54,561 nucleotides of DNA. Source: Chloroflexota bacterium (GTDB taxonomy: Bacteria; Chloroflexota; Anaerolineae; Anaerolineales; E44-bin32). The first letter of the stretch is position 1, and every line of letters starts with the position of its first letter. Of the stretch, positions 27,837 through 36,768 are shown piece after piece. The position numbers and the translations under genes were made by a program. The notes below the pieces were generated by a model. That model was not told the origin of the DNA. It was given only the letters and a program-made list of their open reading frames with translations, and did not search any database. The DNA is taken from positions 1-54,561 of the forward strand of contig JADFRQ010000017.1 in NCBI GenBank assembly GCA_022561215.1, given 5' to 3'.

Positions 27837-28159
27837 ATCGGCGACAGGTGCATTGCACATCTCAAGTGCGTTGCACCTAATGAAAACATCTCAGAGTGAG
27901 GCCCTGGTCGGAAGAGGAATCTTTTAAGCGAATCTCTCGTCTATTGCGCCCCATACCAATAATTCTTCACATCTCACTTCTTGACTACGCGCAGGGCATT
28001 CCCAAGTTTTTCGACGGCGGATTATATTATCCCCATTCGTTGAGATGCGTATTCCGACAATGCGGATTTAAATTGTTTATAATTATTCGATTGAAGTACA
28101 CACTCGAAAGAGATCTATTTCGATAAAACAACAAATTTACTCATATGAGGTAAATGAAA
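27837..28159. other. Gap of about 320 bases upstream of the pirin gene
   Basis: AT-rich, with GTGCATTGCACATC...GCACCTAAT-type short inverted repeats at 27848-27880 (TGCATTGCA palindrome, AGTGCGTTGCACC). No gene is supported; the plus frame at 27896-28126 has no start signal or family resemblance. The promoter of the pirin gene is probably in the AT-rich end. Confidence 0.35.
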
Positions 28160-29029
28160 ATGTCAGCTGCCGCACGCGCGATTAAGCATATCGTGAAACC
28201 AGAATTTGTAATCGAAGGCGCTGGGGTGCTCCTGCAGCGCTCCTTCGGGCCAAGCCGAGAAAATCCACTGGATCCATTTTTACTATTTGATCACTTCGCA
28301 TTCAACGACCCAATTGAGGGCCCAATCGTTGGTTTTCCCATGCATCCCCACCGCGGGATTGAAACCGTTACCTACATGCTGGAGGGTAATACACGTCATC
28401 GCGATAGCCTCGGCAACTCAGGCGTTATTGGACCTGGCGATGTGCAATGGATGACCAGCGGGCGTGGAATCATGCACGAAGAATTTCCCAAGAGAGGCCC
28501 AAGCGGCAGAGTGGATGGTTTCCAACTATGGGTCAATTTACCTGCAGCAGATAAAATGGGCAGGCCTCGTTATCAAGAAGTTGTTGCAGACAGCATCCCC
28601 GGTGTCGAGACAGACGGCATTCATGTGCGCGTGGTCGCCGGGGAATACGGAGGCGTAAAAGGACCGGTGACGGAGATCGTCGCGCAACCTGTGTATATGG
28701 ACGTGACACTTGAACCCGCGACAACATTCACACTTGAGCTCCCCGAAGAACATACTGCAGTTGCTTATCTCTTTGAGGGATCGGGGATTTTCGGACCGCA
28801 AGATGGCGGTGCGGATGAAGTACTCGAAGCCGTCCATATGGTGATTTTTGAGGAGGGCGACCATCTCCAGATCCGCAGTACGGCAGATTCCAAGGCGCGC
28901 TTCATGTTAATGGCTGGCGCGCCAATCCGTGAACCCATTGTTCCCTATGGGCCATTTGTCATGAACACCGAGGCGGAAATAAAGCAAGCATTCATTGAAC
29001 TGCGAAATGGCACATTTATTAAGGACTGA
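28160..29029 (+). CDS. Pirin-family cupin protein
   Basis: 289 residues. ATG 28160 is preferred over 28154 because GAGG sits nine bases upstream. The N-terminal cupin holds GFPMHPHRGIETVTYMLEGN and GPGDVQWMTSGRGIMHEEFP, which contain the three histidines and glutamate that bind iron in pirins. The C-terminal cupin includes TAVAYLFEGSGIFGP and KARFMLMAGAPIREPIVPYG. Length is typical. Bacterial pirins have been reported as quercetin dioxygenases or regulators of metabolism, so a precise role is open. It is followed by the kinase gene after 156 bases without a visible terminator. Confidence 0.93.
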   Translation: MSAAARAIKHIVKPEFVIEGAGVLLQRSFGPSRENPLDPFLLFDHFAFNDPIEGPIVGFPMHPHRGIETVTYMLEGNTRHRDSLGNSGVIGPGDVQWMTSGRGIMHEEFPKRGPSGRVDGFQLWVNLPAADKMGRPRYQEVVADSIPGVETDGIHVRVVAGEYGGVKGPVTEIVAQPVYMDVTLEPATTFTLELPEEHTAVAYLFEGSGIFGPQDGGADEVLEAVHMVIFEEGDHLQIRSTADSKARFMLMAGAPIREPIVPYGPFVMNTEAEIKQAFIELRNGTFIKD

Positions 29030-29185
29030 TTGAATAATTAAATATTTTCGAACTCCATCCGATCTTGATTTTTCTCGTGCAAGCCACAAAAAATAAGTGC
29101 GGAGCATAACCAAACCCTTCTTCCCATCGCGCAATATCGTCGAATATTAATTGTCCAGTATTTCTTCGCCAAGTAGAGGAAGCCT

Positions 29186-30277
29186 ATGTCGCAACCCATT
29201 TGGATCGGACAAACCCTTGGTGGGCGCTACGTCATCGAAGAGTTGCTTGGCTCAGGAGGAATGTCCTCCGTTTATAAAGCCAACGACCCGAATTTACGGC
29301 GGACGGTTGCGATTAAGCTCATTCACCCCCATTTATCGCGCGAACCTGAATTTGTCTCCCGTTTTGAAGAAGAAGCTTCAGCCGTGGCTCAGCTGAAGCA
29401 CCCTAATGTGATCAAGGTATTCGACTTCAACAACGATGGCGAGACCTATTTCATGGTCATGGAATACATCCAAGGGGAAACATTAAGCGATCAGCTCATG
29501 GCCCTCGAAGCGAAAAAACAAAACATGGCCAGCGAAGAAGCGTTGAGGATTGCCACCAAAATTAGCGCCGCACTACATTATGCGCATCAGCGACAAATGA
29601 TCCACCGTGACGTCAAGCCGGCGAATATCATGCTCGACGAGCAAGGCCATCCCATCTTGATGGACTTTGGCATTGCCAAGATTATCGGTGGCAAAGTTCA
29701 AACCGCGACCGGAGCGATTATCGGGACGGCGCTTTACATGTCGCCTGAACAGATTCAAGGTAAGAATGCGGACGCCCGCGTGGATATTTATTCCCTGGGC
29801 ATTGTGCTTTTCGAAATGATCGCAGCGCAGACGCCTTTCGGCGGCGATTCGGCGATGACGATCATGATGAAACACGTAAACGACCCGCTGCCCAATTTGC
29901 AGGTACTTAACCCCGATACTTCGCCCGCCGTTCGCAGCGTCATTGAGAAAGCACTCGAAAAAGATCCACAGCAACGTTTTCAGTCTGCCGGCGACATGGA
30001 GCAAGCCCTGCAGGGGGTATTGGATTCGGCCCCGGCGGCATTCAATGAAGCGACCGTGTTTGAACAACCTCTACCCCCGGATGGGGCAACCGTGTTGGAG
30101 GATGGACCGCCAGCTCAAGCTGCTCGCGGGCCTGCACTGCAAGATCTTCCCCCCGTATCCCTTCCATCGGCCGCCGAACCAAGAAATCTTTCCCGCTTAA
30201 TCAGCATTGCTGGTGGATTTGTGGCAATACTTCTCCTCATTGTAGGAGGCGGTTGTCTTTCTCGGAAATGGAAGTAA
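29186..30277 (+). CDS. PknB-type Ser/Thr protein kinase with C-terminal membrane helix (5' part of a longer frameshifted gene)
   Basis: ATG 29186 with GAGGAAG upstream. The kinase domain (residues 15-280) has the glycine loop LLGSGGMSSVYK, Lys44 in VAIKL, HRDVKPANIM (Asp142 catalytic), MDFGIAK (DFG at 160), a threonine-rich activation loop and YMSPEQIQGK. A proline-rich linker follows, then one transmembrane helix (LISIAGGFVAILLLIVGGG). The frame ends with CLSRKWK and TAA 30277. The +1 frame continues with an extracellular linker, vWA and discoidin-like domains, so the natural product is probably one receptor kinase. No PASTA repeats are present. Confidence 0.92.
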   Translation: MSQPIWIGQTLGGRYVIEELLGSGGMSSVYKANDPNLRRTVAIKLIHPHLSREPEFVSRFEEEASAVAQLKHPNVIKVFDFNNDGETYFMVMEYIQGETLSDQLMALEAKKQNMASEEALRIATKISAALHYAHQRQMIHRDVKPANIMLDEQGHPILMDFGIAKIIGGKVQTATGAIIGTALYMSPEQIQGKNADARVDIYSLGIVLFEMIAAQTPFGGDSAMTIMMKHVNDPLPNLQVLNPDTSPAVRSVIEKALEKDPQQRFQSAGDMEQALQGVLDSAPAAFNEATVFEQPLPPDGATVLEDGPPAQAARGPALQDLPPVSLPSAAEPRNLSRLISIAGGFVAILLLIVGGGCLSRKWK

Positions 30278-30280
30278 ACC
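30243..30280 (+). promoter_or_regulatory. Candidate +1 frameshift site in the kinase/vWA gene
   Basis: Only the 32 bases from 30246 to 30277 are open in both frames. They contain AGGAGG (30244-30249), a perfect anti-Shine-Dalgarno match, then seven bases, then CTTTC (30257-30261). CTTT preceded by a Shine-Dalgarno is the arrangement of the prfB +1 site, although there the spacing is three bases and a UGA occupies the A site. Here the next codon is TCT. A plain one-base insertion mutation or sequencing error explains the data equally well. Confidence 0.35.
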
Positions 30281-31469
30281 GTCGCCCACGGTTGTATCTA
30301 GCGCGCTTCCAGAGGAGACCCTTGAAAGTGTTTCACCTAGCGATCTGCCGCCAACAGAACAAGTTTTGCCAACGCTCGTCCCACCCGTTGGATCGAGCAA
30401 TATTTATATCGAATATATTCTCGATGGCTCAGGCAGCATGCTCGAACTTCTGGGATCAAAAACCAAATTGGCGATCGCCCAGGATGTGCTCAGCGAACGG
30501 GTAAAAACACTGCCGCCTGGAGTGAATGTTGGGTTACGGGTCTACGGACACACGATCCCTTTCCAACAGACGGAAGATAGCTGTGCTGATATCGAGCTTG
30601 TGGTCCCTCTGCAACCAGGAGGCGGCGAGATGATCATCGATTGGCTGGCAGGTATGCAGGCGCAGGGCATGACGCCAATGTCCGCATCCATCCGGCTTGC
30701 GTCTGAGGATTTCACCTTTCAACCCGGCCGGCGCAATGTGATCGTGCTCATCAGCGATGGCATCGAAACCTGCGGTGAGGCGCCTGCCGACGTTGTATTG
30801 CGCCTTCAGGAGTTGGGGATTGATTTCAAAATTCATGTGATTGGGCTTAATGTTGATGCGGCGACACGTTCTCAGCTCTCGCGTATCGCCGATGTGGCAG
30901 ACGGGACCTATTATGATGCTAGCAGCGAAGAGGATTTATCCAATGCCTTGGGTACGATAAATGAAACCGTTGTACAACCCCTGCCACCCACAGCTCTTCC
31001 CAGCGCTACTCCTTTCCCTAAGGCGAATGTCGACGTCACAAATGAAGGCCAGGTATCGGCATCGACTACATTTTCCGGATTTCCAGCCGCGTGGGCCACA
31101 GATGGGAACCTGGGAACTTCATGGTTCTCCACGGGTCCCGAGGCAGGTGGCGCCCCTTCGGTGTTCACATGGACCGGCGCGCAGAACGATTTTATAACCT
31201 CGATCACTGTCACTTCGAATGATTTCAACGTTACGCCGGATTTCCGCACAGGATTCGGTTTTGGGTCCATCATTGTTCAGGTATTAGATTCTTCCGATAA
31301 TGTCCTCTTTGAACAGACGGTGGCATTGCCGGGCAGCCCCGATCCCCTGGTGATCGTCAATCCAAATGTCGTCGGCCGTAGCGTGCGCCTGCTATTTTCT
31401 GAGCATGAAAGCGTGAATTGTGGAGGCTTCAGCGAGCTAGAGATCGGAGTCTTTCGCGAGGGTGCTTGA
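30246..31469 (+). CDS. vWA and discoidin-like extracellular part of the receptor kinase, in the +1 frame
   Basis: The frame is open from 30246 (just after TAG 30243-30245) to 31469 and has no start codon with a ribosome-binding site in the right phase near its beginning, so it is best read as a continuation of the kinase. A Pro/Ser/Thr-rich linker leads into a vWA domain with the MIDAS motif DGSGSM, the threonine segment GMTPMSASI and VIVLISDGIETCGEAPADVV. The last 150 residues (STTFSGFPAAWATDGNLGTS, WFSTGPEAGG, ending HESVNCGGFSELEIG) resemble an F5/8 type C/discoidin fold that binds carbohydrate or surfaces. The pair would give an outward sensor for the kinase. Confidence 0.82.
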   Translation, partial: EAVVFLGNGSKPSPTVVSSALPEETLESVSPSDLPPTEQVLPTLVPPVGSSNIYIEYILDGSGSMLELLGSKTKLAIAQDVLSERVKTLPPGVNVGLRVYGHTIPFQQTEDSCADIELVVPLQPGGGEMIIDWLAGMQAQGMTPMSASIRLASEDFTFQPGRRNVIVLISDGIETCGEAPADVVLRLQELGIDFKIHVIGLNVDAATRSQLSRIADVADGTYYDASSEEDLSNALGTINETVVQPLPPTALPSATPFPKANVDVTNEGQVSASTTFSGFPAAWATDGNLGTSWFSTGPEAGGAPSVFTWTGAQNDFITSITVTSNDFNVTPDFRTGFGFGSIIVQVLDSSDNVLFEQTVALPGSPDPLVIVNPNVVGRSVRLLFSEHESVNCGGFSELEIGVFREGA

Positions 31470-31707
31470 GCGCATTGCGCATAAGAGAGCCGCCGATTCA
31501 GCGCAACAATTAGTTTAGCTAGATCCCCCAGAATGGCGCGGTAGGTTTACGGTTCTCGCGGTGCACAAGGCACACAACGCACAAAAACAGTTTGTGCCCG
31601 ATTGGGCATATTCCATGTGGGAGCTAAGGAGGCCACATAAACCGACCGTTCATGAGTGGTTAGGAATGGTGCAAATCTGAAATGCGGATTGCTTCTGTCC
31701 ATCTTCG

Positions 31708-32412
31708 ATGATGAAACAACTTCGCATTACATTAAGTATGTCTCAAAATTTAACTGGCGATCTTATCCTACGCGGCAATCCCACGCTAAACGCGTATTCC
31801 AAATTGATTCCTGAGCTTTGGCGCCAGGTGCTTATGAATCTTCGCCCTCTCGATGATGTGCTTGAAGAAATTTGGTCCCCCGTTATCAAAAACGCGCGCG
31901 GTTTGGTCTTTCGCATTGTAAATATGACCCAGGATCTTGGTCTCGTCGTTTCCGCCGAGAAAAACTTCGCACCCAAACTTTTCTACATAACCAACCAGGA
32001 CGGCGAACACAGCGGATGGTTGGCAGGATCTCCTGCAACGAGCAATGCTCTTCAATCGCGAGAAGAGCAATTGCAATTTGCTTTGCCTGGAGCATATAAA
32101 GGTTTCGTGCGCATTCACAATGGCATGATGGAACATGGGGATCAAACTACGGGAATATTGCCCATCGAACATGCGCGCCTATTATCCAGGGAGGGTGGCC
32201 AGAACACACAAAATGATGACGAAATCACGTCCAAATACTTGCTTGCATTCTGCGCTTATCGATCTGGGAACCTGCAGTGTTTCGATCTCGCCTCTCCTAT
32301 AGGGGCGCATGATTTTATGACCGTGAAATGGGATCCGCAGACAAGACAGCTCTCTCGGCAGGAAACATTTTGGGGATTTTTGAAAAGATTTGCGATTGAC
32401 TTTCTTAAGTGA
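31708..32412 (+). CDS. Possible SMI1/KNR4 (SUKH)-like protein
   Basis: 234 residues; ATG at 31708 or 31711, no strong ribosome-binding site. FALPGAYKGFVRIHNGMMEH followed by GILPIEHARLLSRE resembles the SUKH core (LPxxYxxFLxxxNG and xGxxLxxxxE). YLLAFCAYRSGNLQCFDLAS and TVKWDPQTRQLSRQETFWGF fit the later strands (Yxx-x-D and the final hydrophobic helix). In bacteria SUKH proteins are often immunity proteins of contact-dependent toxins, but many stand alone. No toxin gene is adjacent. It lies 238 bases after the vWA part of the kinase; the intervening 31470-31707 holds nothing recognisable. Confidence 0.55.
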   Translation: MMKQLRITLSMSQNLTGDLILRGNPTLNAYSKLIPELWRQVLMNLRPLDDVLEEIWSPVIKNARGLVFRIVNMTQDLGLVVSAEKNFAPKLFYITNQDGEHSGWLAGSPATSNALQSREEQLQFALPGAYKGFVRIHNGMMEHGDQTTGILPIEHARLLSREGGQNTQNDDEITSKYLLAFCAYRSGNLQCFDLASPIGAHDFMTVKWDPQTRQLSRQETFWGFLKRFAIDFLK

Positions 32413-32962
32413 TAGGAATCCAGATTTCTGAATCCATGAGCTGCGCTATCGATCGTATCGTCAGGATTGGAGATCTTCCCAACTAGTTTATAAATTCATA
32501 CACCCGCGGTGGTATTCTCTCACCCGCAATAATTTACCCTTTGGGCCCAATTGGATGTGAATGGCCCACAACTCCATCTTTCCGGGGGCTGTTACAATGG
32601 CGTCTGCCCTGGCGCTTTATCTGCCCACGCTTGCTCCTGCCTATTGGGATTGGTGGGATAATAGCACCAGCATTTTTAACCGCACATCAATAATCAGGAG
32701 GCACACTGGCCCGTGCTCGGTCTGATTATAATGTTCCCAATAAGAGGCTGGCTGATAGATCCGTGTATGTCGCGACCATGAAACATCGATCGGATCAAAG
32801 ATCTACCCTTGCTCAAAGCGAGGAAAATCTACCGCTGAAAGCCATGGAATATACCGGATATTTCACCTATCCCTTTTCGGGAAAGCGCGTGTTTATTACC
32901 TGAAATGTTTCGCATACCAAGCGAGCAGTGCGCGCAATCCTCGCAGTCACCGAAGGAGAGTC
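32413..32962. other. Gap of 550 bases with short decayed coding traces
   Basis: Plus strand at 32597-32640 reads MASALALYLPTLAPAY, like the first helix of DUF2723-type membrane glycosyltransferases, and then loses the frame. A second stretch at 32750-32900 (YVATMKHRSDQRSTLAQSE, MEYTGYFTYPFSGKRVF) ends at TGA. Neither can be firmly named. No terminator was seen. Confidence 0.3.
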
Positions 32963-33331
32963 ATGCAAGAAAACATTGAATGTGCTCTGAACAAAGACAG
33001 CCTGGTTGATATTACAACCACTGGTCGAAAAACCAGCTTAGCCCGACGGATCGAGATTGGTTTTCAATATATTGAAAATACGATCTTCATTAGCGGCTTA
33101 CCCGGAAAGCGCGGCTGGTATGCCAATCTATTGGCCAAACCGGCTTTTACATTTCACCTGAAACAAAGCGTGCAGGCGGATATCCCTGCCGTGGCAACCC
33201 CGATCATCGAAGCGGCGCGCCGTAGGCAAGTGCTGACAATAATTGTGGCGAAGTGGAAAAGATCGGATGAAATCGAGGCCTTCGTAAAGAGCAGCCCGCT
33301 GATTGAGGTCTATTTCTCGGAGATGGTTTAA
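32963..33331 (+). CDS. Deazaflavin (F420)-dependent nitroreductase-like protein, short
   Basis: 122 residues from ATG 32963 with GAAGGAGAG six bases upstream. ITTTGRKTSLARRIEIGFQY and ISGLPGKRGWYANLLAKPAF match the split-barrel Ddn/AclJ family, whose hallmark is TTGRKTG and GxxxPxWyxNLLAxP. This family binds F420 or FMN; members reduce nitroimidazoles, quinones or unknown substrates. F420 use is inferred from the family, and F420 biosynthesis genes are not in the window. It shares a bidirectional terminator with dnaA. Confidence 0.85.
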   Translation: MQENIECALNKDSLVDITTTGRKTSLARRIEIGFQYIENTIFISGLPGKRGWYANLLAKPAFTFHLKQSVQADIPAVATPIIEAARRRQVLTIIVAKWKRSDEIEAFVKSSPLIEVYFSEMV

Positions 33332-33390
33332 GAGCGAATCCTCCCTATCCATAAACCTGCGTAAGGATCGAATGTTAATGGGATGAATTA

Positions 33391-33419
33391 AAAAACGCTG
33401 CACGGTGCAGCGTTTTTTT
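33391..33419. terminator. Bidirectional rho-independent terminator between the Ddn-like gene and dnaA
   Basis: ACGCTGCAC and GTGCAGCGT (33395-33403 and 33405-33413) form a stem flanked by AAAA on the left and TTTTTTT on the right, so it can stop transcription from both convergent genes (ends at 33331 and 33446). Confidence 0.88.
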
Positions 33420-33445
33420 CTTGCATAAATCCGAACGTCGCGGAA

Positions 33446-34786
33446 TTAAGCGAAGACCTGTTTGCGGCTGTAGAGTGCTTCGCGGATCGAAAATACTTGC
33501 CGGCGCAGGCCATCATCGGTTTCCAAGCGATCAGAAATCTTCTCACAGCCGTACATTATTGTTGTATGATCACGCCCTCCAAGTGCTTTTCCAATTTGGG
33601 GCAAAGATGCACTCGTTTCCTTGCGGATCAGGTACATCGCCACTTGACGAGGAAGTGCGACCTCACGCATCCTTTGTTTGCCCAGGAGACGTTCCTCTTC
33701 GATTCCAAAATGGTTCGCAACAGCCCGGATGATGTGTTCGATGGTGAGCGAACCTGTACGCGGGAGGAGGTCGGCCAACGCTGATTCTGTCAGCTCCATG
33801 GATAAGGGCAATCCACTGAGATCAGAGAATGCCAACACGCGATTAAGGGCTCCTTCGAGCTCGCGAATATTACTCTGCACTCGGCGAGCAATAATTTCCA
33901 AATATTCATCAGGTATGGATCGTTTCCCGCGCTCCGCCTTCGAACGAAGAATGGCCAAACGAGTTTCAAAATCAGGGGCTTGAATATCAACCGTGAGCCC
34001 CCATTCAAAGCGCGATCGCAAACGTTCTTCAAGTGTCACCAGCGCTTTAGGTGGCCGATCGGAGGAGATGATCAACTGCTTGTCTTTACCATGAAGTGTA
34101 TTGAATGTATGGAAAAACTCCTCCTGCGTTGACTCCTTCCCGGCGATGAACTGGATATCATCAATCAGCAGCACATCCATCCTCCGATAGCGAGCTCGAA
34201 ATGCTTCCGTCGTTCGATTGCGGATGGAATTAATGAGGTCGTTGGTAAACTCTTCCGAGGAGACATAGAGTATATTCAAGCCAGCTCCCACACTGGCATT
34301 TCCAATTGCATGCAAAAGATGCGTCTTTCCAAGACCTACTCCCCCATAAAGAAACAAGGGGTTGTACGCTCCAGCAGGATTTTCAGCAACCGCTTGCGCC
34401 GCCGCGGCGGCCAGTCGATTGCTGGGGCCGACAACAAAGTTTTCGAATGAATAACGCGAGTTTAATCCAATGGATTGATTTTCCTCCTGTTCTGGAGCTT
34501 GGATCACCGTTTCTGCAGGTCTAATCTCTTCGCTCTGATCTCCATTCCATACTACAAAGCTCACCTCCGCGCTTCGCCCGGAGATCGATGTGAGCACACG
34601 CGCGATGGTCGATCGCAAACGATTCTCAAGCCAATCGCGCGCATATGCATTTTGCACGCCAACAATATAGGCACCGTCTTCACTCGCAAGCAACTCTGCG
34701 TCTCGAACCCAAGTATCAAACGCGGCGCGTGGCATTTCCAATTGAAGCTGGCCGAGCGCGGCCTCCCAGAGTCGCTCTGCTGACAT
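33446..34786 (-). CDS. dnaA: Chromosomal replication initiator DnaA
   Basis: 446 residues from ATG 34786; GGAGGAGA lies immediately upstream and makes this better than the in-frame ATGs at 34798 and 34810. Domain I starts SAERLWEAALGQLQLEMPRA. Domain III has NPLFLYGGVGLGKTHLLHAI (Walker A), MDVLLIDDIQFIAGKESTQE (Walker B) and the box VII arginine region (RLRSRFEWGLTVDIQ). Domain IV ends with LPRQVAMYLIRKETSASLPQ and GGRDHTTIMYGCEKI, the DNA-binding signature. It opens and melts the origin. dnaN does not follow; radA, clpC and the S1 gene lie upstream on the same strand. Confidence 0.98.
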   Translation of the reverse strand: MSAERLWEAALGQLQLEMPRAAFDTWVRDAELLASEDGAYIVGVQNAYARDWLENRLRSTIARVLTSISGRSAEVSFVVWNGDQSEEIRPAETVIQAPEQEENQSIGLNSRYSFENFVVGPSNRLAAAAAQAVAENPAGAYNPLFLYGGVGLGKTHLLHAIGNASVGAGLNILYVSSEEFTNDLINSIRNRTTEAFRARYRRMDVLLIDDIQFIAGKESTQEEFFHTFNTLHGKDKQLIISSDRPPKALVTLEERLRSRFEWGLTVDIQAPDFETRLAILRSKAERGKRSIPDEYLEIIARRVQSNIRELEGALNRVLAFSDLSGLPLSMELTESALADLLPRTGSLTIEHIIRAVANHFGIEEERLLGKQRMREVALPRQVAMYLIRKETSASLPQIGKALGGRDHTTIMYGCEKISDRLETDDGLRRQVFSIREALYSRKQVFA

Positions 34787-35052
34787 AATCTCCTCCATGG
34801 GATGCGGCAAATATCCGCATCACCCTAAATTGTGGATCACAGCATGATCCGGCGTAGATAGGTTATTCGGAAAAACTTGTCAAGTGTGGTTTCTGCTGCC
34901 CCGGGAAAAGTTCCCTGGACTTTATCCGGGTCACCTTAATACCTACCTAAGGCGCCTCCCGATCGATGAAGAATTTTAGCAAAATCGGACCGGCTCTTCA
35001 ATGCTGAAACTATACGAATTCCTAAAAAGATCCGAAGTTTTAAGCTCGCATA
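34787..35052. other. Upstream region of dnaA, possible DnaA-box-like site
   Basis: The region holds the dnaA promoter and TTGTGGATCA at about 34833-34842, a 7-of-9 type match to the DnaA box complement (TGTGGATAA). Only one such weak box was seen, and no clear AT-rich unwinding element or box cluster, so an origin is not shown. It may be an autoregulatory site. Confidence 0.3.
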
Positions 35053-35334
35053 ATGTTAAAGACTAACTTGAAAAAAGTCGAAGAAGGATTGCAGCTCTTG
35101 CTGGTCACGATGCCCAAGGTCTTGGGGGTTAGTTTGAGCGTATACCCAGATGTTGTACTCATCGAAGTTGATAAATCACTTAAGCTTCTCGAATGCCTAA
35201 CCTTAAATGAATTCTTGAATAGCGGCGGGACTGTCCGTTTCAACGAAGCTGCTTTTTTTGCATTTCGTTTCTTAAATCAAGTCTGCAAATTAGGTCCGCA
35301 TAGCCCGACAGGATATCCTGAGGGAAGTAAGTGA
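35053..35334 (+). CDS. Possible small protein (93 aa)
   Basis: ATG 35053 without a good ribosome-binding site. The frame encodes MLKTNLKKVEEGLQLLLVTM and LGVSLSVYPDVVLIEVDKSL, then FAFRFLNQVCKLGP, and no family is recognised. An open frame also exists on the opposite strand (35040-35243). The alternation of hydrophobic and charged residues looks protein-like, but the gene may be spurious. Confidence 0.3.
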   Translation: MLKTNLKKVEEGLQLLLVTMPKVLGVSLSVYPDVVLIEVDKSLKLLECLTLNEFLNSGGTVRFNEAAFFAFRFLNQVCKLGPHSPTGYPEGSK

Positions 35335-35406
35335 CATTTCTTAACAAGGCACTCTGTCAGAGGTTGTATTGGGAGCGTTTGATTATTCTAATTTCCTGTG
35401 TGGAAT

Positions 35407-36768
35407 TTAATTTTTCGCCAAGGCACGATTCAATGCTTGCTGAAGTGATGCAACTTCAATCACTTCCACATTTTTATGCTTAACGGATGTACTTACCTTC
35501 GCGCGCGGGATGATAATCTGGCGAAAGCCCAGGCTTGCAGCTTCATTCAGCCGCGCCTCAATATGTGGCACGCGGCGAAGTTCACCGGATAAGCCTACCT
35601 CACCGATCAATGCCATTTCCGGCCGTGTGGGCTGATCGCGCATTGACGAAGCAATCGCTGCGGCGACAGCCAAATCTGTTGCCGGCTCATACACGCGTAA
35701 GCCGCCAACCACATTAATAAAAATATCTTGATCTGCCAGTGGCAAACCCACTCTGCGCGTTAATACCGCAATTGTCAGCAGCATTCGATTGGTGTCAATA
35801 CCATTTGCTGTTCGACGAGGATGCCCAAAGGTTGTTGTGTTGGTGAGCCCTTGCAGCTCGACCAGGAGCGGTCGCGTGCCTTCCATCGTAACTGCAATGG
35901 CCGATCCGGGTGAATCAGGGACGCGTTCCGATAGAAAAGCTTCCGACGGATTGGTGACCTCAACCAAACCCTCAGCCTGCATTTCAAAGACACCAACTTC
36001 CGATGTCGCACCAAAGCGATTCTTAACCGCGCGCAGCAGACGAAAGCTATGGAAGGCATCTCCCTCAAGATAGAGCACCGTATCAACAATGTGTTCAAGG
36101 ACCTTGGGGCCCGCAATCGCTCCATCCTTGGTTACGTGGCCCACCAGAAAGATTGCAACCGCGGAGGACTTGGCAATGGATTGAAGCTGCGCAGTAGATT
36201 CACGAATTTGGGATAGGGAACCCGGCCCCGAATCGATTCGGTCCGATGTCACAGTTTGGATCGAGTCAATCACAACTGCGGCGGGCTTCATGGAGGTGAT
36301 ATGGCTGCGAATCGATTCCAGGCGAGTTTCCGTTAACAGGAAAAGATCTTGCGGAAAAGCTCTTCCTTGCATGAGGCGCTCTGCCCGCGCTTTTATTTGT
36401 GGTTGCGATTCTTCACCGGAGATATATAGCACCCTGTTTCCCCTCGCCAGGCTCAGCGACATTTGCAGCAGGAGGGTAGATTTGCCTATTCCAGGATCAC
36501 CGCCGATAAGGATCACTGATCCGGGAACAACCCCGCCGCCAAGCACGCGCGCGAATTCACCGATGCCTAATGGTAGTCGCGCCCCCACATCACCCTCAAT
36601 TTCAGCAAGCCTGAGCGGCTGTGAATTTGTCCCCGATGAGGGACGATGCCGATCCGCCATTTCTGCGACCATGGAATTCCAACTACCGCATTGCGGGCAT
36701 TTTCCAAGTGGCTTCGGCGCTCTTCGGCCACATTGCTGGCAGATATATTCGACTTTGATCTTTGCCAC
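35407..36768 (-). CDS. radA: DNA repair protein RadA (Sms)
   Basis: 453 residues from GTG 36768, with AGGAGG six bases upstream; the ATG two bases before is in another frame. The zinc finger is CQQCGRRAPKPLGKCPQC (10-27). The RecA-like core has GGDPGIGKSTLLLQ (Walker A) and AAVVIDSIQTV (Walker B). RAVKNRFGATSEVGVFEM holds the RadA-specific KNRFG motif. The C-terminal Lon-like domain includes VVGGLRVYEPATDLAVAAAI and ALIGEVGLSGELRRVPHIEA. RadA is a helicase that helps recombination intermediates branch-migrate. Flanked by dnaA downstream and clpC upstream, same strand. Confidence 0.97.
   Translation of the reverse strand: MAKIKVEYICQQCGRRAPKPLGKCPQCGSWNSMVAEMADRHRPSSGTNSQPLRLAEIEGDVGARLPLGIGEFARVLGGGVVPGSVILIGGDPGIGKSTLLLQMSLSLARGNRVLYISGEESQPQIKARAERLMQGRAFPQDLFLLTETRLESIRSHITSMKPAAVVIDSIQTVTSDRIDSGPGSLSQIRESTAQLQSIAKSSAVAIFLVGHVTKDGAIAGPKVLEHIVDTVLYLEGDAFHSFRLLRAVKNRFGATSEVGVFEMQAEGLVEVTNPSEAFLSERVPDSPGSAIAVTMEGTRPLLVELQGLTNTTTFGHPRRTANGIDTNRMLLTIAVLTRRVGLPLADQDIFINVVGGLRVYEPATDLAVAAAIASSMRDQPTRPEMALIGEVGLSGELRRVPHIEARLNEAASLGFRQIIIPRAKVSTSVKHKNVEVIEVASLQQALNRALAKN

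Noticed and set aside
27896-28126. 76-codon frame before the pirin gene
   Set aside because: No start signal, composition unlike a protein and no homology; treated as intergenic.
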